Positions 7,441-16,551 of a stretch of DNA of 53,157 nucleotides are shown here, piece after piece; position 1 is the stretch's first letter, and every line of letters begins with the position of its first letter. The notes under the pieces are model-generated. The model did not search any database and was not told where the DNA came from. It saw only the letters and a program-made list of their open reading frames with translations. The translations under genes were made by a program, and so were the position numbers. This DNA is from Dehalococcoidia bacterium (GTDB taxonomy: Bacteria; Chloroflexota; Dehalococcoidia; JAUSIH01): the NCBI GenBank assembly GCA_030648205.1, contig JAUSIH010000109.1, positions 1-53,157 on the forward strand, written 5' to 3'.

Positions 7441-8189
7441 GCTGGAATGGTGGGGATTCCGGGGAACGATGGGATGACGCCCGGCGGAATGCCCCCCGAG
7501 GGGAAGGTCGGGATGCCCGGAGTGGACGGAATGCCGGAGGGGATGCCCGATGGAATAGCCGGCATGGTGGGAATCGCTGACGGCGGACCCGATGGCATGG
7601 TCGGAACGCCGGGGATTGACGGAATCTGCGGTATAGCCGATATGGCCGAGATATCCGGAATCGCGGGGGTCTGGAGGTCGAACAGGCTGTCGGTGCGGAT
7701 GTTCAGGTCCAACTTGATGCCAGAGGTCATGGTACTGAGCAGCGTTACATCCGCCACGTCCAGGCCCTCCAGAGCGCTCAGGACAGGCTGGTCCTGCGTG
7801 GTGATCTGCGAAATGGTCAGATTGTCAAGAGCGGACTGTACGATACTGGGAGTCGGCGCGGCTGGCGGCGCGGGAGTCGGCGTGGCGGCGGGAACCAGAG
7901 TGGGCGACGGCTGTGGCGTGCGCGTTGGCGTCGCGGTCGGCGCGGGCGTCGGCGACGCTTGCGTCGGCGCGACCACGGGCGGAACGACCCGCGTCGGCGG
8001 GACCTGCGTGGCGACGGGTGCGGGAGTCGGCGTCGCGGCGGGAGCCGTAGTGGCCGTCGGCGCAGGCGGCTGCGTGGCGGTGGGCTGAGGCGGCGTTGGC
8101 GCCGTGCCGCCGCACGCGGCCAGAATGGCGGTGAGCGCCAGAGCCAGCGCTATCGCCGCCATGTTGCGAGCCGACCGGATTCGCGTCAT
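7419..8189 (-). CDS. Lipoprotein with Pro/Thr/Ala linker and Ile-Pro-Gly-rich tail
   Basis: 256 residues. A basic N-terminus and hydrophobic stretch end in the lipobox LAAC (Cys ~26), so export and lipid anchoring are expected. About 90 residues of Pro/Thr/Ala linker follow, then a short folded-looking part (IVQSALDNLTISQITTQDQP) and a C-terminal ~80 residues in which I-P, P-G and P-S recur (PSIPGVPTMPSGPP and similar). The tail could form an extended polyproline-like rod. It sits 15 nt behind the 847-aa secreted protein gene and is probably co-transcribed. I recognise no family. It may be a cell-surface spacer or anchor for its neighbour. Confidence 0.65.
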   Translation of the reverse strand: MTRIRSARNMAAIALALALTAILAACGGTAPTPPQPTATQPPAPTATTAPAATPTPAPVATQVPPTRVVPPVVAPTQASPTPAPTATPTRTPQPSPTLVPAATPTPAPPAAPTPSIVQSALDNLTISQITTQDQPVLSALEGLDVADVTLLSTMTSGIKLDLNIRTDSLFDLQTPAIPDISAISAIPQIPSIPGVPTMPSGPPSAIPTMPAIPSGIPSGIPSTPGIPTFPSGGIPPGVIPSFPGIPTIPAFPAPPQ

Positions 8190-8204
8190 GATCGCACCGT
8201 CATC

Positions 8205-10748
8205 CTAGGGCTGCACGTTGGGGTCGCTGGTCAGGAAGAACGCATCCAGAGTGGCCGCCGCCGACGTGGTCGTTTTCTTGTAAACGGTCATGGTGTGCTT
8301 GCTCGCCTTGAGCTGAATACCGTCCTTCACCTTGTGCCACTGGAACTCGTTGTTGCGCACCGTGTTTTCGGGGAAGTCCCCAAGCACCTGACCGCCGGTC
8401 TGGAACTGGTCAATGACCACCGTGATCGTGCGCGCGCCAGCCTGGTGCTTGCCGTCGTCCAGGTCGCGGACCCACAGGCTGAACGCGCCGTCCGCCTTTG
8501 TCGTGAACTCGTACACCAGACTCTCGCCCGCCCGGGAGAGATACCAGTCGCCCGTGCCGGTCCAGCCCTTGCGCCACGAGGGGGACTTTTCCTTCGTGGA
8601 GTCCCACGTCGTCCCCTGCGGGTACAGGGTCTTGTCCACTTCATTCTCCGCCTGAATCAGAAAGTTCTCCGTGGTCTTCGGCGCCGGAGGGGGCGGTACG
8701 TCGGGCGGCGCTTGATTCGGGTCGGAGGTGAGGAAGTAGGCGTCCAGTACGGCCGCCTTGGATGTTGAGGAGCTCTTCACTACGCTCAGGGAGATGGCGG
8801 CGCCGGGCTGCGCGTTGAGCGTCACCTGGCCCACTTTATGCCACTGGTGCTGGCTGTTGCGCACGGAATTCTCCGGCGCGTTGCGCAGCTCCGCCGAGCC
8901 GCCGTTCCAGGTGAACAGCATGTCTATGGCGCCTGAGCCGACGGGGTGCTTGCCGTCATCCCAGTCGCGCACCCAGACTTGGAAGGCAGCCGGGTTCTGG
9001 ATTTTGAAAGAGTACGTCAGCCGGTCGCCGCCGCGGGAGAGGTACCAGTCACCGGCGCCGGTCCAGCCCTTGCGCCAGGAGGGCTTGATCTCCTCCGTGG
9101 AGTCCCAGTTCGTTCCCGGCTTCGCGACGGACGCGGCGACCTCGTCCTCAGCCTGGATAAGGATGCTTTCCTTGCCCGCGTCCTTCGCCTTCAGGCCCGC
9201 CACCAGTTGTTGCAGCGCCTCCTGCTCACGCTGGATGGCGCTGAGCATATCCATGATTGGCTGAACGGGCGTGTCCGCTGTGGCCTTGTCCAGCGCGGCA
9301 ATCGCCGCGTCAATGCGCGTGATGAGGGCGCTCATCCGTTCGCGGAGCGGCGTCAGGTCGCCCGTGGACACGGGCGCGGGGACCACGCCGCCCGGAGCCG
9401 GAACGGGGCCGCCCTGTCCGGGTGTCTGGCGCAGGCGGTTGAGCTGTTCCATTACCTGGTCGAGGCCTTGCACGCCCTGCGCGATTTGCGCTCTGGCGGT
9501 GACCAGTTGCGGTCTCGCCATTTCGCGGAGCCGGACAGCGCTCATCCGCTGCTTGTCGGCGTTGCTCGCCATGGCGGCCCACTTGTTCACGAACTCATTT
9601 ATGGCGGCCTGCACACGGACGTCCGCGTCCACCGCCAGGGCGTCCGCGTTCAGGACGGCGTCAATCTTCTGCTCCATCGTCGCCCGGTCGCGCGTGATTT
9701 CGGCCAGGATCTCGTCCACCGATTTGACGGAGGGGTCGAGTTTCTTGGCGGCGTCCAGGTCGGCGCGCGCCTTTTCCAACTGCTCTTTGGCCTGGGCCAT
9801 GTTGGCGTCCGCGATGCGTGCCAGCATCTCCTTGCGCTTGGTGATGGCCTGACGCTTGAAGGCCGCGCCCTGCGGCGTGTCTGTGGTCATTACCTTCTCT
9901 ATGCGCGCGCCGGCGTTGATCATCAGAGTCTCGATCTCGCGGATGGGCTTGATCTCCTGCTCCACGATGGCCAGGACGCGGGCTTCAATGCGTTTGCTCA
10001 GGTCCTGGACTTTGCCCTGCACTATGACGTTGATCTGGTTTTCGATGTTCTTCTGGATAGCCTTCGGGTCGGATGTCGGGCCGATATTGGATAACGCTTG
10101 CTTTACAATAGTGTTGACCGAGTCCTGGATTTCCTGTTGCAGGCGCGTTTTCTCCTGGTCGCCGTACGCGCGGGCGTCCGCTTCCACCTTGGCCTGGACG
10201 CGCACGCCGAATTCTTGGAACTTGGCGTTCAGTTCGCGGACCATGCCTTGGAAGCGGTCCTGTACGCTGTTCCCGAAGCCCAGGAAATCGGTCAGGGCGC
10301 TCTGCGCGGCCTCCAGCGTGGCGGCGGCGCAGATGGCGTCCACTTTGGCCTTGCCCTCTGTCTTCAGCGCGGCGGTGTCCGGCACGGTGAGCTGTACGCC
10401 GATGCTGCCGACCTTCGCTTTCAACTCCGTCATGGCCTCACCTGTGACGTCCATGGAGGCGCTGAACCGTTCGAGTTGCCAGCGGGATGTGAGGCAGAAC
10501 ACCTCCACGAAGTCTTTGTCCGGGACAGCCTTGCGCGCTACGGCGGGGATGTCAACGCCGATGCCCTTAGGAATGGGGACGGGCGGGTGTGGGGTGGGAA
10601 GGATGGGAATGCGCGGCGTGGGGATGACCGGCGTGATCGGCGGCTGTTGCGCGCTGACCGAGGGCGCCCACCCGTCGGCGATGGGGAGCGACAGGGCGGC
10701 CACCACCAGAATGGTGAGCAGGGTCAGAAGCGAGGCACGCAATCTCAT
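8205..10748 (-). CDS. Secreted coiled-coil protein with two tandem C-terminal beta-sandwich modules
   Basis: 847 residues with an N-terminal signal peptide (hydrophobic 7-25, likely cleavage after SVSA). A Pro-rich linker and a long helical, Lys/Glu/Ala-rich central part of coiled-coil character (roughly residues 150-530) follow. Then come two ~150-residue copies of the same module (about 535-685 and 695-847). Each begins LIQAE-x-EV and contains TWDST, SWRKGWTG-x-GDWYLSR, VWVRD/LWVRD-x-DDGKH, PEN-S/T-VRN and ends LDA-Y/F-FLTSDPN. The module resembles carbohydrate-binding jelly-roll domains in layout. A cell-wall or extracellular-matrix binding role is inferred. The gene precedes the lipoprotein gene, and no catalytic domain is visible. 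Confidence 0.7.
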   Translation of the reverse strand: MRLRASLLTLLTILVVAALSLPIADGWAPSVSAQQPPITPVIPTPRIPILPTPHPPVPIPKGIGVDIPAVARKAVPDKDFVEVFCLTSRWQLERFSASMDVTGEAMTELKAKVGSIGVQLTVPDTAALKTEGKAKVDAICAAATLEAAQSALTDFLGFGNSVQDRFQGMVRELNAKFQEFGVRVQAKVEADARAYGDQEKTRLQQEIQDSVNTIVKQALSNIGPTSDPKAIQKNIENQINVIVQGKVQDLSKRIEARVLAIVEQEIKPIREIETLMINAGARIEKVMTTDTPQGAAFKRQAITKRKEMLARIADANMAQAKEQLEKARADLDAAKKLDPSVKSVDEILAEITRDRATMEQKIDAVLNADALAVDADVRVQAAINEFVNKWAAMASNADKQRMSAVRLREMARPQLVTARAQIAQGVQGLDQVMEQLNRLRQTPGQGGPVPAPGGVVPAPVSTGDLTPLRERMSALITRIDAAIAALDKATADTPVQPIMDMLSAIQREQEALQQLVAGLKAKDAGKESILIQAEDEVAASVAKPGTNWDSTEEIKPSWRKGWTGAGDWYLSRGGDRLTYSFKIQNPAAFQVWVRDWDDGKHPVGSGAIDMLFTWNGGSAELRNAPENSVRNSQHQWHKVGQVTLNAQPGAAISLSVVKSSSTSKAAVLDAYFLTSDPNQAPPDVPPPPAPKTTENFLIQAENEVDKTLYPQGTTWDSTKEKSPSWRKGWTGTGDWYLSRAGESLVYEFTTKADGAFSLWVRDLDDGKHQAGARTITVVIDQFQTGGQVLGDFPENTVRNNEFQWHKVKDGIQLKASKHTMTVYKKTTTSAAATLDAFFLTSDPNVQP

Positions 10749-10913
10749 CGTTCTCCTTAGTGTCCACGCCGGGCGTGGCGCCAGGGAGGGAGGCCGATCG
10801 TGTCTGATCGCGCGGGCCTGATTTAAGGCTAGGCGGATTCCGCCGCCCTGTCAAACACCATTGCATGCGGAGCTATCACCGCGATGTCGTCCCATCCAGA
10901 CGGCAGGTGCAGC

Positions 10914-10970
10914 TTGACAGGCCGCTTACGTTTGCTAATAATAATAGAAGTTGCAAGTGTTTGCAGCAAC
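10914..10970 (+). promoter_or_regulatory. Promoter and possible operator of the fur-znu operon
   Basis: TTGACA at 10914-10919 is followed after 16 bp by TAATAA at 10936-10941, in an AT-rich TAATAATAATAG tract. Downstream, GTTGC (10950-10954) and GCAAC (10966-10970) form an inverted repeat with an 11-nt spacer overlapping the likely transcription start. That is a reasonable place for autoregulation by the Fur-family protein encoded 10 nt later, but the dyad does not match a textbook Fur or Zur box. Confidence 0.5.
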
Positions 10971-10980
10971 GTGAGGTCGC

Positions 10981-11433
10981 ATGGATAGGCGTGATCAGGC
11001 TATCAAGGCGCTGAGGGATAAGCGGTGTCGTCTAACTCCGCAGCGCCTCATCATCCTCTCGGTGCTGGGCGAGGCGGACGGCCACCTGGACGTGCGCGAG
11101 GTGCTGGGTCGTTCTAAGAAGTCCTACCCGTACATGGACACGGCCACGGTGTATAGGACGTTGCATCTGTTCAAGGGTCTGGGCGTGGTCACGGAGGTGG
11201 CGATGGGCGACCGCCTCTGCTTTGAGCTGACCGACCCCCAGGGCAGACACCATCACATGGTGTGCCGCGCCTGCGGCGGCGCGTTCGACCTGAGTCCCAG
11301 CTATCTTGACGCATTCCGTACCGCGCTTGTCGGGGAGTTCGGCTTCACGCCGGACCTGGACAACTTCACGATTACCGGAGTGTGCGCCCGCTGCGCGCGG
11401 ACGCAACGGAGAGTGGGAAGGAAGGCCACCTAG
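10981..11433 (+). CDS. Fur-family metalloregulator, probably Zur- or Mur-like
   Basis: 150 residues: an N-terminal winged helix (LTPQRLIILSVLGEADGHLD, residues ~19-38, with DTATVYRTLHLF as recognition helix) and a C-terminal metal-binding/dimerisation domain. It carries the RHHHMVCRACG motif and a second C-A-R-C pair near the end, the usual two CxxC pairs for structural zinc. It begins an operon with a metal ABC transporter, its stop just before the substrate-binding protein start. A repressor of zinc or manganese uptake is therefore the likely role. Distinguishing Zur from Mur or Fur needs ligand-level comparison. Confidence 0.85.
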   Translation: MDRRDQAIKALRDKRCRLTPQRLIILSVLGEADGHLDVREVLGRSKKSYPYMDTATVYRTLHLFKGLGVVTEVAMGDRLCFELTDPQGRHHHMVCRACGGAFDLSPSYLDAFRTALVGEFGFTPDLDNFTITGVCARCARTQRRVGRKAT

Positions 11434-11434
11434 A

Positions 11435-12451
11435 ATGTCGCGGGCCACCATTGGCGTTGTTATAGCGTTGTCCCTGGTGCTCGTCGGCTGCGCTCCGTCC
11501 GCTCAGCATGCCGCGTCGGGAGGCCCGGCGGCGGCGCGCAAGCTCAACGTCGTCACGACGGTGGCGCCGCTCACGAGCATCGCGGAGAACATCGGCGGGT
11601 CGCGCATAGCGCTGATCGGCGTCATACCGGAGGGCAACGACTCGCATACGTTCGAGCCTGCTCCGTCCGTGGCGCGCGTGATGTCCGGTGCGGACCTCAT
11701 CATCGTGAACGGCCTGTCTCTGGAGGACCCCACGCTCCAGATGGCGAAGGCCAACAAGAAAGCGGACGCGGTCATTCTGATGCTGGGCGAAAGCACCATC
11801 ACTCGCGCCGACTGGATATTCGACTTCAGCTTCCCGGAGTCCGAAGGACACCCCAACCCGCATCTCTGGATCAATCCGATGTACGCTCTGCGGTACGCCG
11901 AGTTAGTCGAGCAGCAGCTCGCCAAGATGGACGCGGCGAACGCGGACTACTACGCCGCGAACCTGTCCCGGTTCCGGGACAAGACCATGCGACTCGACGC
12001 GGGCATCAAGGCGGTCATTCAGACAATCCCGGCGGGCCAGCGCAAGCTGCTGACCTACCACGACTCGTGGGCCTATTTCGCCAAACGCTACGGCATGGAG
12101 GTCATCGGAGCTGTCCAGCCATCGGACTTCAAGGAGCCGTCCGCACGGGAGGTCGCCCAACTCATTGACCAGATCAAGCGGGAGAAGGTGCCCGCCGTGT
12201 TCGGGTCGGATGTGTACCCCAGCAAGGTGCTGGAGCAGATAGCGCGCGAGGGCGGCGCCACGTTCGTGGACAAGCTGCGGGACGACGAGCTGCCGGGCAA
12301 GCCAGGGGAACCCTTTCACACGTACTTCGGGTTGATGCTGGAGAACATGAATAGCATGGTCTCCGCGCTTGGTGGGAACGTTGACGCGCTCAAGGGCTTT
12401 GACCCCGCTCCCGTCTTTGAAGGGCCGAGCGGCGCGGTCTATATCCGGTAG
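11435..12451 (+). CDS. Metal ABC transporter substrate-binding lipoprotein (ZnuA/MntC type)
   Basis: 338 residues in cluster A-I of metal-binding proteins. The signal sequence ends in a lipobox LVGC (Cys ~17). Probable metal ligands are the His in NDSHTFEPAPS, the His in HPNPHLWINP, the His in TYHDSWAYF and an acidic residue near the C-terminus (GSDVYPS). The start at 11435 lies 1 nt after the fur stop and is preceded by GGAAGG. There is no long His-rich loop of the ZnuA kind, so manganese is as possible as zinc. It delivers metal to the permease encoded at 13317-14183. Confidence 0.88.
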   Translation: MSRATIGVVIALSLVLVGCAPSAQHAASGGPAAARKLNVVTTVAPLTSIAENIGGSRIALIGVIPEGNDSHTFEPAPSVARVMSGADLIIVNGLSLEDPTLQMAKANKKADAVILMLGESTITRADWIFDFSFPESEGHPNPHLWINPMYALRYAELVEQQLAKMDAANADYYAANLSRFRDKTMRLDAGIKAVIQTIPAGQRKLLTYHDSWAYFAKRYGMEVIGAVQPSDFKEPSAREVAQLIDQIKREKVPAVFGSDVYPSKVLEQIAREGGATFVDKLRDDELPGKPGEPFHTYFGLMLENMNSMVSALGGNVDALKGFDPAPVFEGPSGAVYIR

Positions 12452-12460
12452 GAGAGTCCA

Positions 12461-13309
12461 GTGCTTCACCCCATTCCTCACGAGCGTACCCCGCAAAGCC
12501 CTGTCGTCGAGCTGAGGTCGCTGACCGCGGGCTATGGCGGCCAGTCCGTACTGCGCGACATAAGTCTAAGCATCTTGCCGGGCGACTTCGTCGGGCTGCT
12601 CGGGCCGAGCGGCTCCGGCAAGACGACTCTCCTGCGCACTATTCTGGGGGCCGTGGACATCTACGAGGGCGACGTGCTGGTGGACGGCGTCTCCGTGCGG
12701 CGGCGCAGGCCCCGGACGGGCTACGTGCCCCAACTGGAGACGATTGACTGGAACTTCCCGGCGACGGTGGAAGAGGTGGTGATGATGGGGCGCACCGCCG
12801 ACAACCCGTTGCTGCCCTGGTTCCGTCACGAGGACCGGGAGATTGCGCGGGAGATGATGGACCGGCTGGGCATTCTGGGCCTGGCGGGACGGCACATCCG
12901 GAAGCTTTCCGGCGGCCAGCAGCAGCGCGTCTTCCTCGCACGGGCGCTGGCCAGCAGCCCGCGTCTGCTGCTCCTGGACGAGCCGACCGCGGGAGTGGAC
13001 ATCAAGACGCGCGACGACGTCCTGCACCTGCTGCACGATCTGAATCACCAGGGCGTGACCATCCTCATGACCACGCACGAAATCAACGCCGTGGCGGCCC
13101 ATCTGCCGTGGGTGGTGTGCCTGAACGGGCGCATCGTGGCGGAAGGCCCGCCCGCCGAGGTGTTCACGTCGGCGACTCTGCAGGCCACCTACGGGGCTGA
13201 GATGCACGTGACGCAGTATGAGGGGATGACAATGGTCGCCGAGACGCCGCACCACTACGGGCGGCGGGAGCGGCGGGGCGTCGGCGAGGGCGCGGACGGC
13301 GAGAGGTAG
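12461..13309 (+). CDS. Metal ABC transporter ATP-binding protein (ZnuC/MntB type)
   Basis: 282 residues with all ABC ATPase motifs in order: Walker A GPSGSGKTT (residues ~48-56), the Q-loop in GYVPQLE, signature LSGGQQQR, Walker B LLLLDEP and the H-loop TTHE. The GTG start at 12461 is 9 nt after the preceding stop, with GGAGAG as ribosome site. The last ~25 residues are Arg/Gly/Glu-rich and probably disordered. It works with the permease directly downstream. Confidence 0.92.
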   Translation: MLHPIPHERTPQSPVVELRSLTAGYGGQSVLRDISLSILPGDFVGLLGPSGSGKTTLLRTILGAVDIYEGDVLVDGVSVRRRRPRTGYVPQLETIDWNFPATVEEVVMMGRTADNPLLPWFRHEDREIAREMMDRLGILGLAGRHIRKLSGGQQQRVFLARALASSPRLLLLDEPTAGVDIKTRDDVLHLLHDLNHQGVTILMTTHEINAVAAHLPWVVCLNGRIVAEGPPAEVFTSATLQATYGAEMHVTQYEGMTMVAETPHHYGRRERRGVGEGADGER

Positions 13310-13316
13310 GGCGGGA

Positions 13317-14183
13317 GTGTTCGAGCCTTTTCACTATGAGTTCTTCGTGCGCGGGCTGGTGGCCGCCACGCTGGTGGGCGGGCTGTGCGGCCTGCTGGGC
13401 GTGTACATCGTCCTGCGCCGCATGGCGTACATAGGCCACGGGCTGTCGCACGCCGTGTTCGGCGGCGCGGTGGTGAGCTACGTCATGGCGCTGAACTTCT
13501 ACATAGGCGCGAGCGTCTGGGGCTTCCTCTCGGCGGTGCTCATCACGCTGACCACGCGCAAGCAGAAGATAGGCGCGGACGCGGCCATCGGCATCGTCAC
13601 CACCGCGAGCTTCGCGCTCGGCGTCGCGCTCATCAGCCGGTACAAGACCTTCACGCGCAACTTCGACGCGGCGCTCTTCGGCAACATCCTGGGAGTCACG
13701 CAGGGCGACATGGCGGCGATCATCGGCGTGACGATCGCGGTAGGCGTGGTGTTCTTCGTGGGCTACAAGTACTTCCTGTTCAACACGTTCGATTCCGAGG
13801 TGGCGCGCTTCTACGGGCTGCCCACTGGCTGGGTGGACACCCTGTTCTCGCTGGTGCTGGCGGCGACGATTGTCGTGTCCATGCAGGTGCTGGGCGTGAC
13901 GCTCATCGCGGCGGCCATCGTCATCCCGCCCGTCGTTGCGCGGCTGCTCACCGACAGCTTCAGGAGCATGGTCGCGCTCTCGACGGCGCTGGGCGCGGCG
14001 TGCGGGCTGGTTGGCATCTACCTGAGCTACTACCTGGACGTGTCGTCCGGCGCGAGCGTCGTGCTCGTCGCGGCGGCGCTGTTCGTCGTGGTGCTCGCGC
14101 TGACGAGCCTGCGGCGCGGTCGGCGGCCCTCCGACGTGTCGGAGCGCCGGCCGTCCCGCGAGCACTCCGCGCCGACGGCGTAG
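13317..14183 (+). CDS. Metal ABC transporter permease (ZnuB/MntB family)
   Basis: 288 residues with about eight hydrophobic segments and the family's N-terminal [20 protein letters not shown] and [12 protein letters not shown] region. The GTG start at 13317 is 7 nt after the ATPase gene. It completes the fur-ABC uptake operon. Its last ~224 bases are also read in the antisense direction by the long reading frame of the methyltransferase at 13960-15099; the permease is the better-supported gene in this overlap because its sequence matches the family to near its end. Confidence 0.9.
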   Translation: MFEPFHYEFFVRGLVAATLVGGLCGLLGVYIVLRRMAYIGHGLSHAVFGGAVVSYVMALNFYIGASVWGFLSAVLITLTTRKQKIGADAAIGIVTTASFALGVALISRYKTFTRNFDAALFGNILGVTQGDMAAIIGVTIAVGVVFFVGYKYFLFNTFDSEVARFYGLPTGWVDTLFSLVLAATIVVSMQVLGVTLIAAAIVIPPVVARLLTDSFRSMVALSTALGAACGLVGIYLSYYLDVSSGASVVLVAAALFVVVLALTSLRRGRRPSDVSERRPSREHSAPTA

Positions 14184-15099
14184 GCTTTTTGATTGCTTGT
14201 ATCGTGCCGTACAGCGGATACTCGCTGCGAGACCCTGACATCAGGACAGTGGCAGTGGGGCGCCAATCACGCGGAAGCTTTAGACGCTCCGAGAGGAACA
14301 TCACTTCCTCGCCTCCGTATCGTGCCTGGGCACTGTATGGAAGCCGATACACCAAACGTCGCTGCGACTGATACAGATTGTGTCGAACCGCAGCCTCATA
14401 ATCATAAGTAACTATCCAGGGCTGTTCGAGATGTACGACACGTTCGGCTAGTTGGCGATGGTCATCGATGTTGTAGTCGTTGAGATAAAGGGCTTCACCC
14501 TTCTCAATGTACGGTGGGTCAAAAAACACGAAGGTGTTCGGGCCCAATTGTGGAAGCACCCGATTTGTGAAATCAAGGGCGTCCTGTTGATAAAGTCTGA
14601 TTCGGTTCTTGTACCTTCCGATCCTTTGGATGCGCTGGATAAGTTCGGCTTTGGTAAATCTAGCGTCGATTGGCCAAGCTCCAGTTTGGTGTTTGCCGCC
14701 TATCACACCACCTGAGATGATTCCAGAGCGATTGGTGCGGTTCAAGAAGAAGGTTGCGAATCCAAGTTCCATGAGGTCGGCGGACTCTCGCTTGTCATAG
14801 ACAGCCCGCTGCCGATGCCACTCCTCCATAGTGACTTCCGTGTGCTCAATCCTCAGGCACAGCTCCCGTGTGTTATTGAGAACCGAGTGCCAGAACGCAT
14901 ACACCGGGCGGCTCAGATCGTTGATGTGGATGGTCGAGGCATACTCCTCTAGCAGTAGGGCAAGAGCCAGTGAAGCACCGCCCGCGTAAGGCTCGGCATA
15001 CTGCACGTCTCGCATCTTGTTTTCTTCGAGGAGACGCATCACGAAGGCCGCCAGTCGGCGCTTACCGCCTGGGTAACGTAAAGGTGTGTAGAACGGCAT
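13960..15099 (-). CDS. D12-class adenine-specific DNA methyltransferase (Dam-like)
   Basis: Family motifs are clear: RYPGGKRR (residues ~8-15) for S-adenosylmethionine binding, [11 protein letters not shown] (motif I), FFDPPY (motif IV, the catalytic DPPY) and a C-terminal EEVMFLSE. The product should methylate the N6 of adenine. Recognisable homology ends near residue 290-305 (about 14190). The frame then continues through ~75 residues that are only the antisense of the permease gene, so the native stop seems to have been lost, perhaps at the insertion junction. Base composition is lower in GC than the flanks. It lies 45 nt downstream of a ParB-domain gene on the same strand. No restriction endonuclease motif is visible nearby. 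No strong ribosome site precedes the ATG at 15099. Confidence 0.85.
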   Translation of the reverse strand: MPFYTPLRYPGGKRRLAAFVMRLLEENKMRDVQYAEPYAGGASLALALLLEEYASTIHINDLSRPVYAFWHSVLNNTRELCLRIEHTEVTMEEWHRQRAVYDKRESADLMELGFATFFLNRTNRSGIISGGVIGGKHQTGAWPIDARFTKAELIQRIQRIGRYKNRIRLYQQDALDFTNRVLPQLGPNTFVFFDPPYIEKGEALYLNDYNIDDHRQLAERVVHLEQPWIVTYDYEAAVRHNLYQSQRRLVYRLPYSAQARYGGEEVMFLSERLKLPRDWRPTATVLMSGSRSEYPLYGTIQAIKKPTPSARSARGTAGAPTRRRAADRAAGSSARAPRRTAPPRRARRSRRTTRPGSSSGRCQPARTPRPAPSRARPCS

Positions 15100-15144
15100 G
15101 TCCCAATTCTAATACAAACCCAAGCGGCTGGCCATACCTCTGAA

Positions 15145-16452
15145 CTACAGAGACCAGACAGCCGCGAACCACGGTTGCAGGCTATTCCAATCGGCGCGCA
15201 AGTCTGATGGGGCGGGAAACATGTACTGATTGTGAATGTAGTCGTGCATCAAGGTGATCGATGGCCCAAGGTAACTGTTCTTCTGGCAGGCTTTGTTGAC
15301 CGGCTTCGCTTGCTGCTTTATAAGCTTTTTGTGGGCGACTAGGTCGCTCGTAACACCCTGCACCTTGGTCCCGAATTGGGCTTTGTCTGGCATCGTGATG
15401 CCAGCTCGGTCGATGTAACTATCTGCGCTCAGTTCGAAAAACACCCTGAACAAGACGCTGATGGCGTTTGGATAGTTTTCGAGGCTCAGTCGTCGCAGTT
15501 CGGTTTCAATCTCCTGAATCCGTGGATCGGTGACGTTAAGGACACAATCATAGGGAATCAAGTTGTCGCGCGGCTTGATTTTTCTCGCGACGGCGGGCTT
15601 CTGAGTTCCTGCTTGGGCCGTGTTAGCGTCCGCGGCCTTGGCAACAACAATGTCTTTCGGCAACCCATTGGCATAGGCGACTCGTTGCGGCTTGTAGTAG
15701 ACCTGAGTAACCTTTGTGCCGTGGGACTCAATATCTTTGGCGATATGGAGCAACACCTTGGCAACTTGCTCATCGCTCCGCAGGAGGACAAGCTTCCCAT
15801 CCTCAAAGCCGATGCCAACCTTAGCTTGCACTGCTGTGTCATCAAGCAGGCGTTTATACGTGGTCGTGGGGATGAGACGGCGGAATTCAGGCGTGATGTC
15901 TCCGCGCTTCTCCAAAAAGTCCAACGCCTGAATGCGTATATCCAATCGTCCGCCGCGCCGAGCGTTGAAGCGGCCTCTCTCTTCTGTACCCCAACGCAAA
16001 AGCCCTGCGCCTTCACGTTCTCCCGCATGCCGCAGCTCTATCCAGTGGTCAGCTTCGGGTCGGCCCTTGAAAACCACGCATGGAATCGAGTCTAGCGGAG
16101 CCTGCTGGTACAATTGGCTCAGTTTCCGTATGGCAGTGACCACGCTCGCAGGAACGGCATCCACAAGTAACTCGGGATTCTCCAGCGCCTTGAGCACGGT
16201 TAGTCGCCGGTTGCCATCAAGAACGATGTACCGGCCCTTGTCCTTGTCGCCCCCTGCGGGCATGACCATCGTAAGTTCACTGGGGTCAAGGCGGTTGGTG
16301 AGGATGTCCTCGGCCAGCTTTTGCAACTTTCGCCCTTGGTAGCTAGCCAGCGCACGAAGGGTCTCGCGTTGCCCTTTGTTCGGCTGCGTGAGGCGGGGAT
16401 TCTCTTCATCGACAAGTAAGTCGGCGACGCGGATCGGGATTGTTTCTGGCAT
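15145..16452 (-). CDS. ParB/sulfiredoxin-fold domain protein
   Basis: 435 residues. The first ~110 form a ParB-like N-terminal domain: PIRVADLLVDEENPRL, then LAEDILTNRLDPSELTMV and YIVLDGNRRLTVLKAL, the GNRR motif being typical of ParB/Srx folds that bind nucleotides. The remaining ~320 residues are mostly helical and unrecognised. The ATG at 16452 has GGAGGT in good position, better than the GTG three codons upstream. The gene is lower in GC than its neighbours and forms a tandem pair with the adenine methyltransferase. ParB-domain proteins beside methyltransferases occur in phages, plasmids and defence loci. A nuclease, CTPase or DNA-targeting role is inferred, not shown. Confidence 0.75.
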   Translation of the reverse strand: MPETIPIRVADLLVDEENPRLTQPNKGQRETLRALASYQGRKLQKLAEDILTNRLDPSELTMVMPAGGDKDKGRYIVLDGNRRLTVLKALENPELLVDAVPASVVTAIRKLSQLYQQAPLDSIPCVVFKGRPEADHWIELRHAGEREGAGLLRWGTEERGRFNARRGGRLDIRIQALDFLEKRGDITPEFRRLIPTTTYKRLLDDTAVQAKVGIGFEDGKLVLLRSDEQVAKVLLHIAKDIESHGTKVTQVYYKPQRVAYANGLPKDIVVAKAADANTAQAGTQKPAVARKIKPRDNLIPYDCVLNVTDPRIQEIETELRRLSLENYPNAISVLFRVFFELSADSYIDRAGITMPDKAQFGTKVQGVTSDLVAHKKLIKQQAKPVNKACQKNSYLGPSITLMHDYIHNQYMFPAPSDLRADWNSLQPWFAAVWSL

Positions 16453-16551
16453 ACTTGGCACCTCCGTGTAGAGGCTTGGAGACTGCCAGGACTATAGCAT
16501 ACCTAGTCTGTTAAGTATATGTGTCCCTCCGGGCCAGTGCGGCTGTGCCGC

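Noticed and set aside
8946-10094. Long plus-strand open frame opposite the 847-aa secreted protein gene
   Set aside because: Antisense of a strongly supported gene; its product is a low-complexity Arg/His/Leu/Val/Asp mixture typical of GC-rich shadows.
13164-14165. 333-codon minus-strand frame opposite the metal permease
   Set aside because: Almost entirely Arg/His/Asp/Ala composition and antisense to a recognised permease; no family features.
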